DNA of 64,000 bases, taken from positions 396,222-460,221 of the forward strand of contig NZ_BMVV01000001.1 of assembly GCF_014650895.1 (NCBI RefSeq), in the 5' to 3' direction. How positions within the stretch are numbered: the first letter of the stretch is position 1; every line of letters begins with the position of its first letter. Positions 18,079 through 27,350 of this stretch are shown here, piece after piece. The notes under the pieces were generated by a model. That model saw nothing but the letters and a program-made list of their open reading frames with translations. It did no database searches and was not told the DNA's origin. Made by a program: the position numbers and the translations under genes. Source of the stretch: Streptomyces omiyaensis. Its GTDB lineage: Bacteria; Actinomycetota; Actinomycetes; Streptomycetales; Streptomycetaceae.

Positions 18079-20412
18079 ATGTCGGAGTCGGAGCAGTCGC
18101 GGGACACGGCGAAGGACCCCCGGCGGGACGCCCCCGCGGGGACCGCCACCGACGGCGGACGGGGAGCGGTTCCGGCCGCGCGCGAGGCGCGGCGGGACGC
18201 GGCGGAACAGGACGCGGGCACGCCCGCCGCGGAGCCGCGCCCCCAGGACGCCGGACCGGAGGAGACGAAGCCTCAGGAGGCCGCGCCCCAGGACCGGAAG
18301 CCCCGCGAGGAGGCGGAACCCCGGGACCGCGCGCCCCGCGACCGGGTGCCCGGGACCGAGCCGTCCACCGGACGGGCCGGCTTCGGCGCCGGGGACGGCG
18401 ACGGGCAGCGGCCCGCGGCCGACCGGCTCCGCAAGGACTCCTCGTCCACCGCCGAGACCGAGGGCCGGCTGCTCGCCGGCCGCTACCGGCTCGGCGCCCT
18501 CCTCGGCCGCGGCGGCATGGGCACCGTCTGGCGCGCCGTCGACGAGACCCTCGGCCGCACCGTCGCCGTCAAGGAACTCCGCTTCCCCAGCAGCATCGAC
18601 GAGGACGAGAAGCGCCGCCTGATCACCCGGACCCTGCGCGAGGCCAAGGCCATCGCCAAGATCCGCAACAACGGCGCCGTGACCGTCTACGACGTCGTCG
18701 ACGAGGACGACCGCCCCTGGATCGTCATGGAGCTCATCGAGGGCAAGTCGCTCGCCGACGCGGTCCGCGAGGACGGCGTCCTCACCCCGCGCCGCGCCGC
18801 CGAGGTCGGCCTCGCCATCCTCGACGTGCTGCGCTCCGCGCACCGCGAGGGCATCCTGCACCGCGACGTGAAGCCCTCCAACGTCCTCATCTCCGACGAC
18901 GGGCGCGTCGTCCTCACCGACTTCGGCATCGCCCAGGTGGAGGGCGACCCCTCCATCACCTCGACCGGCATGCTGGTCGGCGCCCCCTCGTACATCTCGC
19001 CCGAGCGCGCCCGCGGCCACAAGCCCGGCCCGGCCGCCGACATGTGGTCGCTGGGCGGCCTGCTCTACGCGGCGGTCGAGGGCTGCCCGCCGTACGACAA
19101 GGGCTCCGCGATCGCGACCCTCACCGCCGTCATGACCGAGCCCGTCGACCCGCCGAAGAACGCGGGCCCCGGTCTCGAACAGGTCATCTACGGACTGCTC
19201 GCCAAGGACCCGGCGCAGCGGCTCGACGACGCCCGCGCCCGGGTGCTGCTGCGCGCGGTGCTGGACGCCCCCGAGACCGCGCCCGAGCCCTCGCCCGAGA
19301 CCACCAGGGTCGTCCCGCTGCCGGCCCGTCCGGAGCGGGAGCCGGAGGTGCGGGCCGCCGCCCGGGAGAAGGCCCCCGAGCCCGCCGCCGACCGGATGCG
19401 GGGCGCCCTCGCCTCCGTGCGGAACGCGGCCGCGGCGGCCAAGGCCGAGGCGAAGGCGAAGGACCGGGCCAAGGACGCCAGGGCCAAGGAGGCCGAGAAG
19501 GCCGGGACCAAGGAGTCCTCCCGGCCGGTGCCCGCGCAGGGCGGCTCCCGGCCGGCCCCGGTCCGCGCCCCGCTCACCGACGTCGTCCCCCGGCGCACCC
19601 TGGTGATCATCGCGGCGGTCGCCGTGCTCGCCGTGCTCGGCACCATCCTCGCCGTCTCGCTGAACGGCGACGACAAGGGCGACGAGGGCAAGGGCGGCGA
19701 GACCACCGTCTCGGCCGGGACCACGGCCGGCGGCGACGGCGGCGACGCCGGCTCCGGCGCGACGGGCGGCGACGGCGGCAAGGGCGGCACGCCCAGCGAC
19801 CCCGGCCAGCAGGGCGGCACCCAGCCCGGCGGGGACGGCGCCTCCGGCTCCGCCGCGACGGGCACCGGCGGAGCGACCGGCACCCCGGGCACCTCCACCG
19901 GCCAGACCGGCACCACGCCCACCGGCACGCCCGGCGGCGGCACCGGCGCCGCGCTCCCCGCCGGCTACGCCGTCGTCACCAACGACCGCTTCCACTTCTC
20001 CATGGCCATGCCCTCCTCCTTCGTCATGCGCCCCATAGAGGGCTACAGCGGGGGCGCCATATGGAGCGAGAGCGGCGGCTTCCCGCGCGTCCAGGTCGAC
20101 TTCAACGGCAGCCCCAAGGACGACGCGAAGGCCGCCTGGCTCGCCGCCGTCGGCGGTGTCCGCCTCACCAGCAGCGGGTACAGGCACCTCGGCGTCGACA
20201 CCGTCGCGTGGAAGGGCTACCCGACCGTCGCGGACTGGAGCTTCGAGCGGAACCAGAAGGGCGAGCGGGTCCGCGTCCTCAACCGCGGCTTCAAGGTCGA
20301 CGCGAAGCACGGCTACTCGATCATGATCACCTGCAAGGCGGCGGAGTGGGACGCCGCCGCGTGCCGGACGCTCCGGGACACGGCGTTCGCCACGTTCAGC
20401 CCCAAGGACTGA
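18079..20412 (+). CDS. Membrane-anchored Ser/Thr protein kinase (cluster kinase 1)
   Basis: A 777-residue receptor-type kinase. Residues 1-130 are a charged, Pro/Glu-rich disordered tail. The kinase domain (about 135-400) is complete: glycine loop GRGGMGTV near 145, Lys165 in VAVKEL, HRDVKPSN with Asp263, DFG at 281-283, SPERARG. A Lys/Ala-rich juxtamembrane region precedes a single membrane helix at about 507-527, a Gly/Thr-rich linker and an external domain (628-777) that resembles the ectodomains of the next two genes. ATG with GAGGGGA. Likely autophosphorylating cell-envelope sensor; S. coelicolor has a kinase cluster at the equivalent place. Confidence 0.92.
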   Translation: MSESEQSRDTAKDPRRDAPAGTATDGGRGAVPAAREARRDAAEQDAGTPAAEPRPQDAGPEETKPQEAAPQDRKPREEAEPRDRAPRDRVPGTEPSTGRAGFGAGDGDGQRPAADRLRKDSSSTAETEGRLLAGRYRLGALLGRGGMGTVWRAVDETLGRTVAVKELRFPSSIDEDEKRRLITRTLREAKAIAKIRNNGAVTVYDVVDEDDRPWIVMELIEGKSLADAVREDGVLTPRRAAEVGLAILDVLRSAHREGILHRDVKPSNVLISDDGRVVLTDFGIAQVEGDPSITSTGMLVGAPSYISPERARGHKPGPAADMWSLGGLLYAAVEGCPPYDKGSAIATLTAVMTEPVDPPKNAGPGLEQVIYGLLAKDPAQRLDDARARVLLRAVLDAPETAPEPSPETTRVVPLPARPEREPEVRAAAREKAPEPAADRMRGALASVRNAAAAAKAEAKAKDRAKDARAKEAEKAGTKESSRPVPAQGGSRPAPVRAPLTDVVPRRTLVIIAAVAVLAVLGTILAVSLNGDDKGDEGKGGETTVSAGTTAGGDGGDAGSGATGGDGGKGGTPSDPGQQGGTQPGGDGASGSAATGTGGATGTPGTSTGQTGTTPTGTPGGGTGAALPAGYAVVTNDRFHFSMAMPSSFVMRPIEGYSGGAIWSESGGFPRVQVDFNGSPKDDAKAAWLAAVGGVRLTSSGYRHLGVDTVAWKGYPTVADWSFERNQKGERVRVLNRGFKVDAKHGYSIMITCKAAEWDAAACRTLRDTAFATFSPKD

Positions 20413-20466
20413 CCGGCCCCCGTATCGTGAGGGGCGGGGGACGACCGAAGCGCAGGGGGAGGCGCC

Positions 20467-23400
20467 GTGGACGAGTACGCGGGAAGGGTGCTCGCTGAGC
20501 GCTACCGCCTGCCCCTGCCGCCCACCGGCGCCGACGCCCTCGTCGACCTCGTCGAGACCCGCGCCTTCGACACGTACAGCGGCCAGGAGGTGCGGATCCG
20601 GCAGGTCCCCCTGCCGGAGATCGTCGACGCCGAACTCCTCGGCGAGGGACCCGCGCCCACCGGTCCGCGCGGCGGCGGGGGCGCCACCCGCAGACCGGCC
20701 GAGCCCGTCGCCCGCCGCGCGATCGAGGCGGCCCAGGCGGCCGCGCAGATCCCCGACCACCCGTTACTCGACCAGGTCTTCGACGTCTTCGCGGAAGCCG
20801 GCTCGCTGTGGATAGTCAGCGAACACGTGGCCGCCCGTCCGCTCTCCGCCCTCCTCGCCGAGGGCCCGCTCAACCCCTTCCGCGCCGCCGAGATCGCCGC
20901 GGACCTCCTCACCGCCCTGCGCGTCCTCCACGCCCACGGCTGGGTCCACCGCAACATCACCGCCCGCACGGTCCTGGTCTGCGACGACGGGCGCGTCCTC
21001 CTCACCGGCCTCGCCGCCGGCGCCGCCGAGGAGGCCCTGTGCGGCTACGCCCCCGTCCCCGACCCGGAGGACCCGCCCTTCCCCGCCCCCGAGCCGGAGT
21101 ACGGGGGGCCGGGACCGTACGGGGAGACCGAGGGGACCGAAGGGGCCGGCGACGCCGGGGACCACGAGGACTACGGGGACCACGAGGAGCGCGAGGAGTA
21201 CGAGGAGTACGGGGCGACCGGGGAGTACGAGGAGCCCGGGAACCAGGAGGCGTACGAGCCGGCCGCGCACCACGAGCCGTACGAGGCGTACGAGCCCGCC
21301 GCGCGCCACGAGGCCTACGGGACCGGGGAGCACGCGACCGGCGCGTACGGGACGGAGGTGTACGAGACCGGGGAGTACGCGGCCCCCGAGGGCGTCGCCG
21401 CGCTGCCCGCCGCACCCGAGCCCGCCGCCGAGCCCGGGCCGCCGGAGGACCCGGAGCCCGTCCCGTACGGCGTCGACCCCTACGGGCGGGCCGCACCGCA
21501 GCGTCCCGCGAGCCCGCCGGAGGCCCCGGCGGTACCGCCCAGCGCCGATCTGCGGGCGGCCAGGGCGGGTGCCATCGCCGCCTACCGCGCGGCCACCCGC
21601 GCCGCCGCCGCGCGGCGCGGCGACACCGGACCGCTTCCGGACCGGCGCCCGGCCGTGCCCGGGCCGACGCCCGCGCCCGAACCCCGGCCCGCACCCGACT
21701 CCCCGTCCGCGCCCCGGGCCGTGCCCGTCCCCTGGCCCGAGCCGCCGTCACCGGCCCCGCCCGGGGCCGTCGCGGAGCCCGGCCCGGCGGGGCCCGCCCT
21801 GCCCGGAGGCACCCGGCCCGGCCCGGCCCCGCAGTGGTGGGCGCGCACGGGCGACGACGCCGCCGACGAGGACGAGGAGGACGAGGAGGGGGACGAGCGG
21901 CCCCCCGGCGGCCCGCGTCCGCCCCGGCTGATGCTCAAGGGCACCTGGAGCGACGGCCCGCACGCCTCCCGGGACGACGCGCCGCGCGTCCCGGCGGGCG
22001 GCGGTTCCGTGCTGCCCGGGTCCGGCCGCCCCGCGCTGCCCGCCGGGTACACCGCCGCCCCGGTGCCCGCCCGCCGGGTGCCGTCGCCCGCGGAGGCGGC
22101 CGTGCCCGCGCAGCCGGGTCCCGCGGCGGAGCGGTACCGCGGCCCGGCCACCCGGCTCGACGCCGAGCGGGCCCGGCAGACCCGGATCGCGGTCGTCGGC
22201 GCCGTCACCGAGCGCTGGGCGCCCGAACAGGCCGGGCCCGTCCACGAGAACTGGCGCCTCGCCCCGCCCATCGGCCCCGCCACCGACCTGTGGGCGCTCG
22301 GCGCGCTGCTGTACCGGGCCGTCCAGGGCCACGCCCCGTACCCCGAGGACAGCGCGGCCGAACTGGTCCAGCTGGTCTGCGCCGAGCCGCCCGCCTTCGC
22401 CGAGGAGTGCGGACCGCTGCGCCCGGTGGTGGAGTCGCTGCTGCGCCAGGACCCCACCGAGCGGCCGGACTTCGAGGAGCTGCGCGGCTGGCTGCGGTCG
22501 CTGGTCAGGTCCGCGCCGGAGCCGGAGCCGGACCTCGCGGCGGCGCCCCCGTCGCGCTTCGACCCCCGGCGGCTGCCGATCCTGCGCCGCCGGGGCGAGC
22601 TGGTGCGCCGCCGCCGGGCGGCCGCCGCCTCCGGGCGCCACCGGCACCGGCGCGGCAAGGAGCCCCGCCCCGAGCGGACCGCCCCGCCCGCCCCCGCACC
22701 CGAGCCGCCGTCGCGGCCCTTCCCCGCGTACGAGGACGACGGCGCCGGCGACCGGTACGGGCCGTCGCGGGAGACGCCGTTCGAGCAGGACGAGCGGTAC
22801 GAGCCGGTGCGCGGGACGCCGTTCGACTCGCACGAGCGGTACGAGCCGCAGCGGGAGACGCCGTCCGAGTCGCGCGAGCGGTACGAGCCTGTCCGGGAAG
22901 CGCCGTTCGAGACGCACGAGCGGTACGGGTCCCGGCAGGCGTACGAGTACGGCCACGAGGACGCCGAGCCCGAGCCGCGGCGCCGGGGTCCGCGCCCGCA
23001 GGCCGCCCCGCGCTCCCTGGGCCGCAGACTGCTCCTGTTCGTCCTCCTGCTGCTCGGCGGCGCGCTGGCGTACGCCGCCGTCGCCCTGCCCCGGGACGGC
23101 GGGAAGCCCGCCGACGCCGGTCCCCCGGCGGCCCCGACGAAGGCCGCCTCCCCGGCGACCACGCCCCCCGCGCCGGCGCCGACCACCGCCCCGCCCGCCA
23201 CCACCCCGGCGGCCCCGCGGACCCCGCAGACCTCCGCCCCGCCCGCCTCCGGTCCCGCGCCGGCCGCCGGCTACGTGCTGCGCGAGGACCCGGAGGGCTT
23301 CCGGATCGGCGTCCCCCGCGACTGGCGGCGCAGCTCCGTCAACGACGCGGGGCAAGTCCGCTACACCGGGGGCGACTTCACCCTGATCGTCGTCCCGGGC

Positions 23401-23715
23401 CGGGACAGCGTCCGGGACCACGGCTCCGATCCGCTGGAGTACCAGAGCTCCAGGGAGCGCGAGCTGGAGCCCTACCGGCAGTCCAGCTGGTCGCAGTTGG
23501 TGAAGGCCCGGCGGGTGGACATCGGCCGCACGCCGACCGCCGAGGGGCAGTACACCTGGATGGACGGCACGGGCCGGGAGGTCTTCGTCCACAACCTCGC
23601 GCTGATCGAGGACGGCCGCTATTACGTCGTCCAGGTGATCGGTCCGGAGAGCGAGCGGGAGAAGGTCACGGAGGTCTACGAGGAGGCCGTGAAGGGGTTC
23701 CGGGCGGGGCGTTGA
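20467..23715 (+). CDS. Membrane-anchored pseudokinase with very long insertion (cluster kinase 2)
   Basis: A 1082-residue kinase-fold protein whose active-site motifs are degraded: the beta-3 Lys is Arg45 (VRIRQV), HRD is HRN (161-163), and DFG is TGL (180-182). About 400 residues rich in Glu, Tyr, Gly, Pro and Ala (roughly 190-590) interrupt the domain before the helix-F motif ATDLWALG (605-612). After the kinase fold come four 14-residue repeats of the type RYEPVRETPFESHE (about 763-820), one membrane helix (854-875) and an ectodomain (935-1082). GTG start behind GGGGAGG; 54 bp after kinase 1, so probably co-transcribed. Probably a non-catalytic partner or scaffold. Confidence 0.88.
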   Translation: MDEYAGRVLAERYRLPLPPTGADALVDLVETRAFDTYSGQEVRIRQVPLPEIVDAELLGEGPAPTGPRGGGGATRRPAEPVARRAIEAAQAAAQIPDHPLLDQVFDVFAEAGSLWIVSEHVAARPLSALLAEGPLNPFRAAEIAADLLTALRVLHAHGWVHRNITARTVLVCDDGRVLLTGLAAGAAEEALCGYAPVPDPEDPPFPAPEPEYGGPGPYGETEGTEGAGDAGDHEDYGDHEEREEYEEYGATGEYEEPGNQEAYEPAAHHEPYEAYEPAARHEAYGTGEHATGAYGTEVYETGEYAAPEGVAALPAAPEPAAEPGPPEDPEPVPYGVDPYGRAAPQRPASPPEAPAVPPSADLRAARAGAIAAYRAATRAAAARRGDTGPLPDRRPAVPGPTPAPEPRPAPDSPSAPRAVPVPWPEPPSPAPPGAVAEPGPAGPALPGGTRPGPAPQWWARTGDDAADEDEEDEEGDERPPGGPRPPRLMLKGTWSDGPHASRDDAPRVPAGGGSVLPGSGRPALPAGYTAAPVPARRVPSPAEAAVPAQPGPAAERYRGPATRLDAERARQTRIAVVGAVTERWAPEQAGPVHENWRLAPPIGPATDLWALGALLYRAVQGHAPYPEDSAAELVQLVCAEPPAFAEECGPLRPVVESLLRQDPTERPDFEELRGWLRSLVRSAPEPEPDLAAAPPSRFDPRRLPILRRRGELVRRRRAAAASGRHRHRRGKEPRPERTAPPAPAPEPPSRPFPAYEDDGAGDRYGPSRETPFEQDERYEPVRGTPFDSHERYEPQRETPSESRERYEPVREAPFETHERYGSRQAYEYGHEDAEPEPRRRGPRPQAAPRSLGRRLLLFVLLLLGGALAYAAVALPRDGGKPADAGPPAAPTKAASPATTPPAPAPTTAPPATTPAAPRTPQTSAPPASGPAPAAGYVLREDPEGFRIGVPRDWRRSSVNDAGQVRYTGGDFTLIVVPGRDSVRDHGSDPLEYQSSRERELEPYRQSSWSQLVKARRVDIGRTPTAEGQYTWMDGTGREVFVHNLALIEDGRYYVVQVIGPESEREKVTEVYEEAVKGFRAGR

Positions 23716-23817
23716 CCGCCTCCGGCGGTCACAGTGCGGTTCCTTTGCGGGCCCCGCGGTTCCGTCCGCCGTCCCCTCCTCCGTAACCTGGCATCGGAAG
23801 CAACGGGGCGGGGGCAA

Positions 23818-25485
23818 GTGGAACACTCTCAGAGCACAGGGTCGGGGCTGCTGCTCGCCGGGCGGTACCGGCTCGGCGAGTCCATCGGACGCGGCGGCAT
23901 GGGCAAGGTCTGGCGCGCGCACGACGAGGTCCTGCACCGGGTGGTGGCGGTCAAGGAGCTGACGGCGGGCAGGTTCGTCGCCGAGGCGGACCGGCTGGTG
24001 CTGCACGCCCGCACCCAGAAGGAGGCGCGGGCCGCCGCCCGGATCACCCACCCCGGCGTGGTGACCGTCCACGACGTCCTCGAACACGACGACCGGCCGT
24101 GGATCGTCATGCAGTTCGTCGACGGCCCGTCGCTCGCCGACGTCGTCAAGGAGGCCGGCACCGTCGCGCCGCGCGAGGCCGCCCGGGTCGGGCTGCACGT
24201 CGTCGGCGCGCTGCGGGCCGCGCACGCCGCGGGCGTGCTCCACCGGGACGTGAAGCCGGGCAACGTCCTCCTCGCCCGCGACGGGCGGGTCCTCATCACC
24301 GACTTCGGCATCGCGGCGATCGAGGGCGACTCGACCATCACCCGGACCGGCGAACTCGTCGGCTCCATCGACTACCTGGCGCCCGAGCGGGTGCAGGGCG
24401 GCGATCCCGGTCCGGCCTCCGACCTCTGGTCGCTCGGTGCCACCCTGTACACGGCGGTCGAGGGCTCCTCGCCGTTCCGCCGCACCTCCCCGATCAGCAC
24501 CATGCAGGCCGTCGTCGCCGAGGAGCCGCCGTACCCGGCGAACGCCGGGCCGCTCGCGTCGGTCATCGTGGCGCTGCTGCGCAAGGACCCGGCACAGCGG
24601 CCGCGCGCCGACGAGGCCGAGCGGATGCTGCTCGACGCGATGGAGGGCCGCAGCCCGGAGGCCGCCCAGGCCTACGTGCCGACCCAGCGGATGGACCTGG
24701 AGCGGGTGGACACGCCCTCCGGGGCGACCGGCCGGGAGGACGTGCCGACCCCGGTGGCCCCGACGCCGCGCACGGCCCCGTGGCCGGCCCCGGCGCAGCC
24801 CTCCGCCGCCCACCCCGCCCCGGCCCCGCCGGCGCCCGCCGGGAAGGGCCGCCGGTACTCCGCCGTCCTCACCGCGGTGCTCGCCGCCGTCGTCGCCGGC
24901 GGCGCCGTCTTCGCCGTGATGCAGTACGGGGGAGGGGGCGGCGAGCCCGGCGCCGGTCCGACGACCGGCGTCACCGGATCCGTGACCCCGACCCCGACCC
25001 CGACCGCCGCCAAGGGCGTGTCGGCGGACGGCATCCCGGAGGGCTGGCACCGGGTCGAGGACCCGAAGGGCTTCAGCGTGGTCGTCCCGGACGGCTGGAA
25101 GCGCCAGACCGACGGCGGGAACATCGACTACACCCCGGACGGCGGCCGCCACCGGCTCCGGATCAGCATCGACGCCAGCCCCGACTTCGAGAACCCGTAC
25201 ACCCACCTCCTGGACCTGGAGAAGACGCTCCGGAAGCGGATGGACTACCAGCGGGTGTGGCTCAACCAGAACACCTACCGCGATCAGGTCAAGTCCGCGC
25301 TGTGGGAGTTCACCTGGACCGAGAAGCAGAACTTCCCGGGGCCGCGGCACGCGATCGACCAGGTGTACTTCGGCGACGACGGCACCGAGTACGCGATCTA
25401 CATGACCTCGCCGGAGTCGAGCTGGGAGAAGACCCGGGAACAGTTCGACGTCGTCCTCCAGCACTGGCGGGCGCCCGGCACCTGA
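23818..25485 (+). CDS. Membrane-anchored Ser/Thr protein kinase (cluster kinase 3)
   Basis: A 555-residue receptor-type kinase with nearly no N-terminal tail. Complete catalytic set: GRGGMGKV at 24-31, Lys46 in VAVKEL, HRDVKPGN with Asp144, DFG at 162-164, APERVQGG. A Pro/Ala linker leads to one membrane helix (about 348-369) and an ectodomain (409-555, starting GWHRVEDPKGFSVVVPDGW) like those of the two upstream genes. GTG 23818 chosen because it immediately precedes the natural N terminus and follows GGGCGGGGG. 102 bp after the pseudokinase gene. Confidence 0.92.
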   Translation: MEHSQSTGSGLLLAGRYRLGESIGRGGMGKVWRAHDEVLHRVVAVKELTAGRFVAEADRLVLHARTQKEARAAARITHPGVVTVHDVLEHDDRPWIVMQFVDGPSLADVVKEAGTVAPREAARVGLHVVGALRAAHAAGVLHRDVKPGNVLLARDGRVLITDFGIAAIEGDSTITRTGELVGSIDYLAPERVQGGDPGPASDLWSLGATLYTAVEGSSPFRRTSPISTMQAVVAEEPPYPANAGPLASVIVALLRKDPAQRPRADEAERMLLDAMEGRSPEAAQAYVPTQRMDLERVDTPSGATGREDVPTPVAPTPRTAPWPAPAQPSAAHPAPAPPAPAGKGRRYSAVLTAVLAAVVAGGAVFAVMQYGGGGGEPGAGPTTGVTGSVTPTPTPTAAKGVSADGIPEGWHRVEDPKGFSVVVPDGWKRQTDGGNIDYTPDGGRHRLRISIDASPDFENPYTHLLDLEKTLRKRMDYQRVWLNQNTYRDQVKSALWEFTWTEKQNFPGPRHAIDQVYFGDDGTEYAIYMTSPESSWEKTREQFDVVLQHWRAPGT

Positions 25486-25522
25486 GCTCCGTAAAAATCT
25501 TCCCCACGCCCCCCGCCGGCCG

Positions 25523-25563
25523 TAAGCCCCTGATCAGGGCTTATGTGCCAGTGATCACTGGCA
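25523..25563. promoter_or_regulatory. Two adjacent dyads upstream of the SSADH gene
   Basis: TGCCAGTGATCACTGGCA (25546-25563) is a perfect 18-bp palindrome. Directly upstream, 25523-25543 holds arms TAAGCCC and GGGCTTA around a TGATCA centre. Both are centred on GATC and lie about 70-110 bp ahead of the dehydrogenase start, as expected for a dimeric repressor with two sites. Confidence 0.6.
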
Positions 25564-25635
25564 TGGTGGACGCGGGGGTGAAAACGCGTTACCGGCGGGT
25601 ACCCAAAGACCGGAACGGCGCCTACGCTCGGCGTC

Positions 25636-27300
25636 ATGACGGACTCGCAGGCCACCGCCGCCCCCACGGTTCCCGCCGACGCCGCGCCGGCGGCCCGCAC
25701 CGCCGCCCCGGCCGGCGCCACCAACCCGGTCGCCCCGGTGCCGGTCGGCGCCCGGACCGCCGACGACGTGGTGACGCCCGACCTGGTCGCCCGGCTCACC
25801 CGGGGCGTCATCGGCTCCGGCCGCACCGCCAACCACACGCCCTTCACCGGGCGGAAGCTGGCGGACCTGCCCGAGGCCACGCCCGAGGACGTCGCCGAGG
25901 CGTTCGCCCGCGCCCGCGCCGCGCAGGCCGCCTGGGCCGCCACCCCCGTCCGGGCCCGCGCCGCCGTCCTGCTCCGCTTCCACGACCTCGTCCTCGCCCG
26001 CCAGTCCGAGGTCCTCGACCTCATCCAGCTGGAGACCGGCAAGGCCCGGCTGCACGCCCACGAGGAGGTCCTCGCGGTCGCCGTCGCCGCCCGCCACTAC
26101 GGGCGCAAGGCCTCCTCGTACCTGCGCCCCAAGCGCCACACCGGTGTCGTCCCGACCCTCACCAAGGTCACCGAGCTGCGCCAGCCGCGCGGGGTCGTCG
26201 GCCAGATCGCGCCCTGGAACTACCCGCTCGAACTCTCGGTCGGCGACGCCCTGCCCGCCTTCGTGACGGGCAACGCCCTCGTCATGAAGCCCGACACCGA
26301 GACCGCGCTCACCGCCCTGTGGGCCCGTGACCTGCTCATCGAGGCCGGACTGCCGGCCGAGGTCTTCCAGGTCGTGCTCGGCGAGGGCCCGGTCGTCGGC
26401 CCCGAGGTCGTCCGGCACGCCGACTACGTCTCCTTCACCGGCTCCACCCGCACCGGCCGCGAGGTCGCCCAGGGCGCCGCCGCCCGGCTCGTCGGCGTCA
26501 GCCTGGAGCTCGGCGGCAAGAACGCCATGCTGGTGCTGGAGGACGCCGACATCGAGAAGGCCGCCGCCGGCGCCGTCCGCGCCTGCTTCTCCTCCGCCGG
26601 CCAGCTCTGCATCTCCATCGAGCGCCTCTACGTCCACGCGTCGGTCGCCGACGCCTTCGTCGAGCGCTTCGCCGCCCGCACCCGGGCCATGCGCCTCGGC
26701 AACTCCCTCGCGTACGGCGCCGACATGGGCTCCCTCGTCGGCGAGCGCCAGCTGGAGACCGTCGCCCGCCACGTCGACGAGGCCGTCGCCAAGGGCGCCA
26801 GGCTCGTCGCCGGCGGCGTCGCCCGCCCCGACATCGGCCCGCTCTTCTACGAGCCGACCATCCTCGACGGCGTCGAGGCCCCGATGTCCGTCTGCGCCGA
26901 GGAGACCTTCGGCCCGGTCGTCTCGATCTACCGCTTCACCGACGAGGACGAGGCCGTCGCGGAGGCCAACGCCACGCCGTACGGCCTCAACTCCTCCGTC
27001 TGGACCACGAACGCGCGCCGCGGCCACGCCGTCGCCGCCCGGCTGCGCACCGGCACCGTCAACATCAACGAGGGGTACGCGCCCGCGTACGGCAGCGTCC
27101 GCGCCCCGATGGGCGGCATGAAGGACTCCGGTCTCGGCCGCCGCCACGGCTCCGAGGGCATCCTCAAGTACACCGAGGCCCAGACCGTCGCCCAGCAGCG
27201 CCTGATGCCGCTCGCGCCCTCCTTCGGGATGGACGACGAGGCGTACGCGAAGGTGATGAGCCTCTCCCTGAAGGCGATGAAGGCCCTGCGCCTGAGCTGA
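25636..27300 (+). CDS. Succinate-semialdehyde dehydrogenase (NADP+), GabD2-type
   Basis: A 554-residue aldehyde dehydrogenase, probably oxidising succinic semialdehyde to succinate in GABA/4-aminobutyrate breakdown. Cofactor-contacting Asn195 (PWNYP), the general base Glu291 (SLELGGK) and the nucleophile Cys325 (SAGQLCISIERLYVH) are all present; the ISIERLYVH context is typical of actinobacterial SSADH. The first 35 residues are an Ala/Pro-rich extension. ATG start; TACGCT 7 bp ahead may be the -10 of a leaderless message. Followed closely by the GMC oxidoreductase gene. Confidence 0.92.
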   Translation: MTDSQATAAPTVPADAAPAARTAAPAGATNPVAPVPVGARTADDVVTPDLVARLTRGVIGSGRTANHTPFTGRKLADLPEATPEDVAEAFARARAAQAAWAATPVRARAAVLLRFHDLVLARQSEVLDLIQLETGKARLHAHEEVLAVAVAARHYGRKASSYLRPKRHTGVVPTLTKVTELRQPRGVVGQIAPWNYPLELSVGDALPAFVTGNALVMKPDTETALTALWARDLLIEAGLPAEVFQVVLGEGPVVGPEVVRHADYVSFTGSTRTGREVAQGAAARLVGVSLELGGKNAMLVLEDADIEKAAAGAVRACFSSAGQLCISIERLYVHASVADAFVERFAARTRAMRLGNSLAYGADMGSLVGERQLETVARHVDEAVAKGARLVAGGVARPDIGPLFYEPTILDGVEAPMSVCAEETFGPVVSIYRFTDEDEAVAEANATPYGLNSSVWTTNARRGHAVAARLRTGTVNINEGYAPAYGSVRAPMGGMKDSGLGRRHGSEGILKYTEAQTVAQQRLMPLAPSFGMDDEAYAKVMSLSLKAMKALRLS

Positions 27301-27350
27301 CGCGCCGCCCGCCCCCGCCCGACCCGCCCCTTTCCCTGACGAGGAGAGCC

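Noticed and set aside
21748..25464. 1238-codon minus-strand frame opposite the kinases
   Set aside because: Antisense to clear kinase genes and of low-complexity composition.
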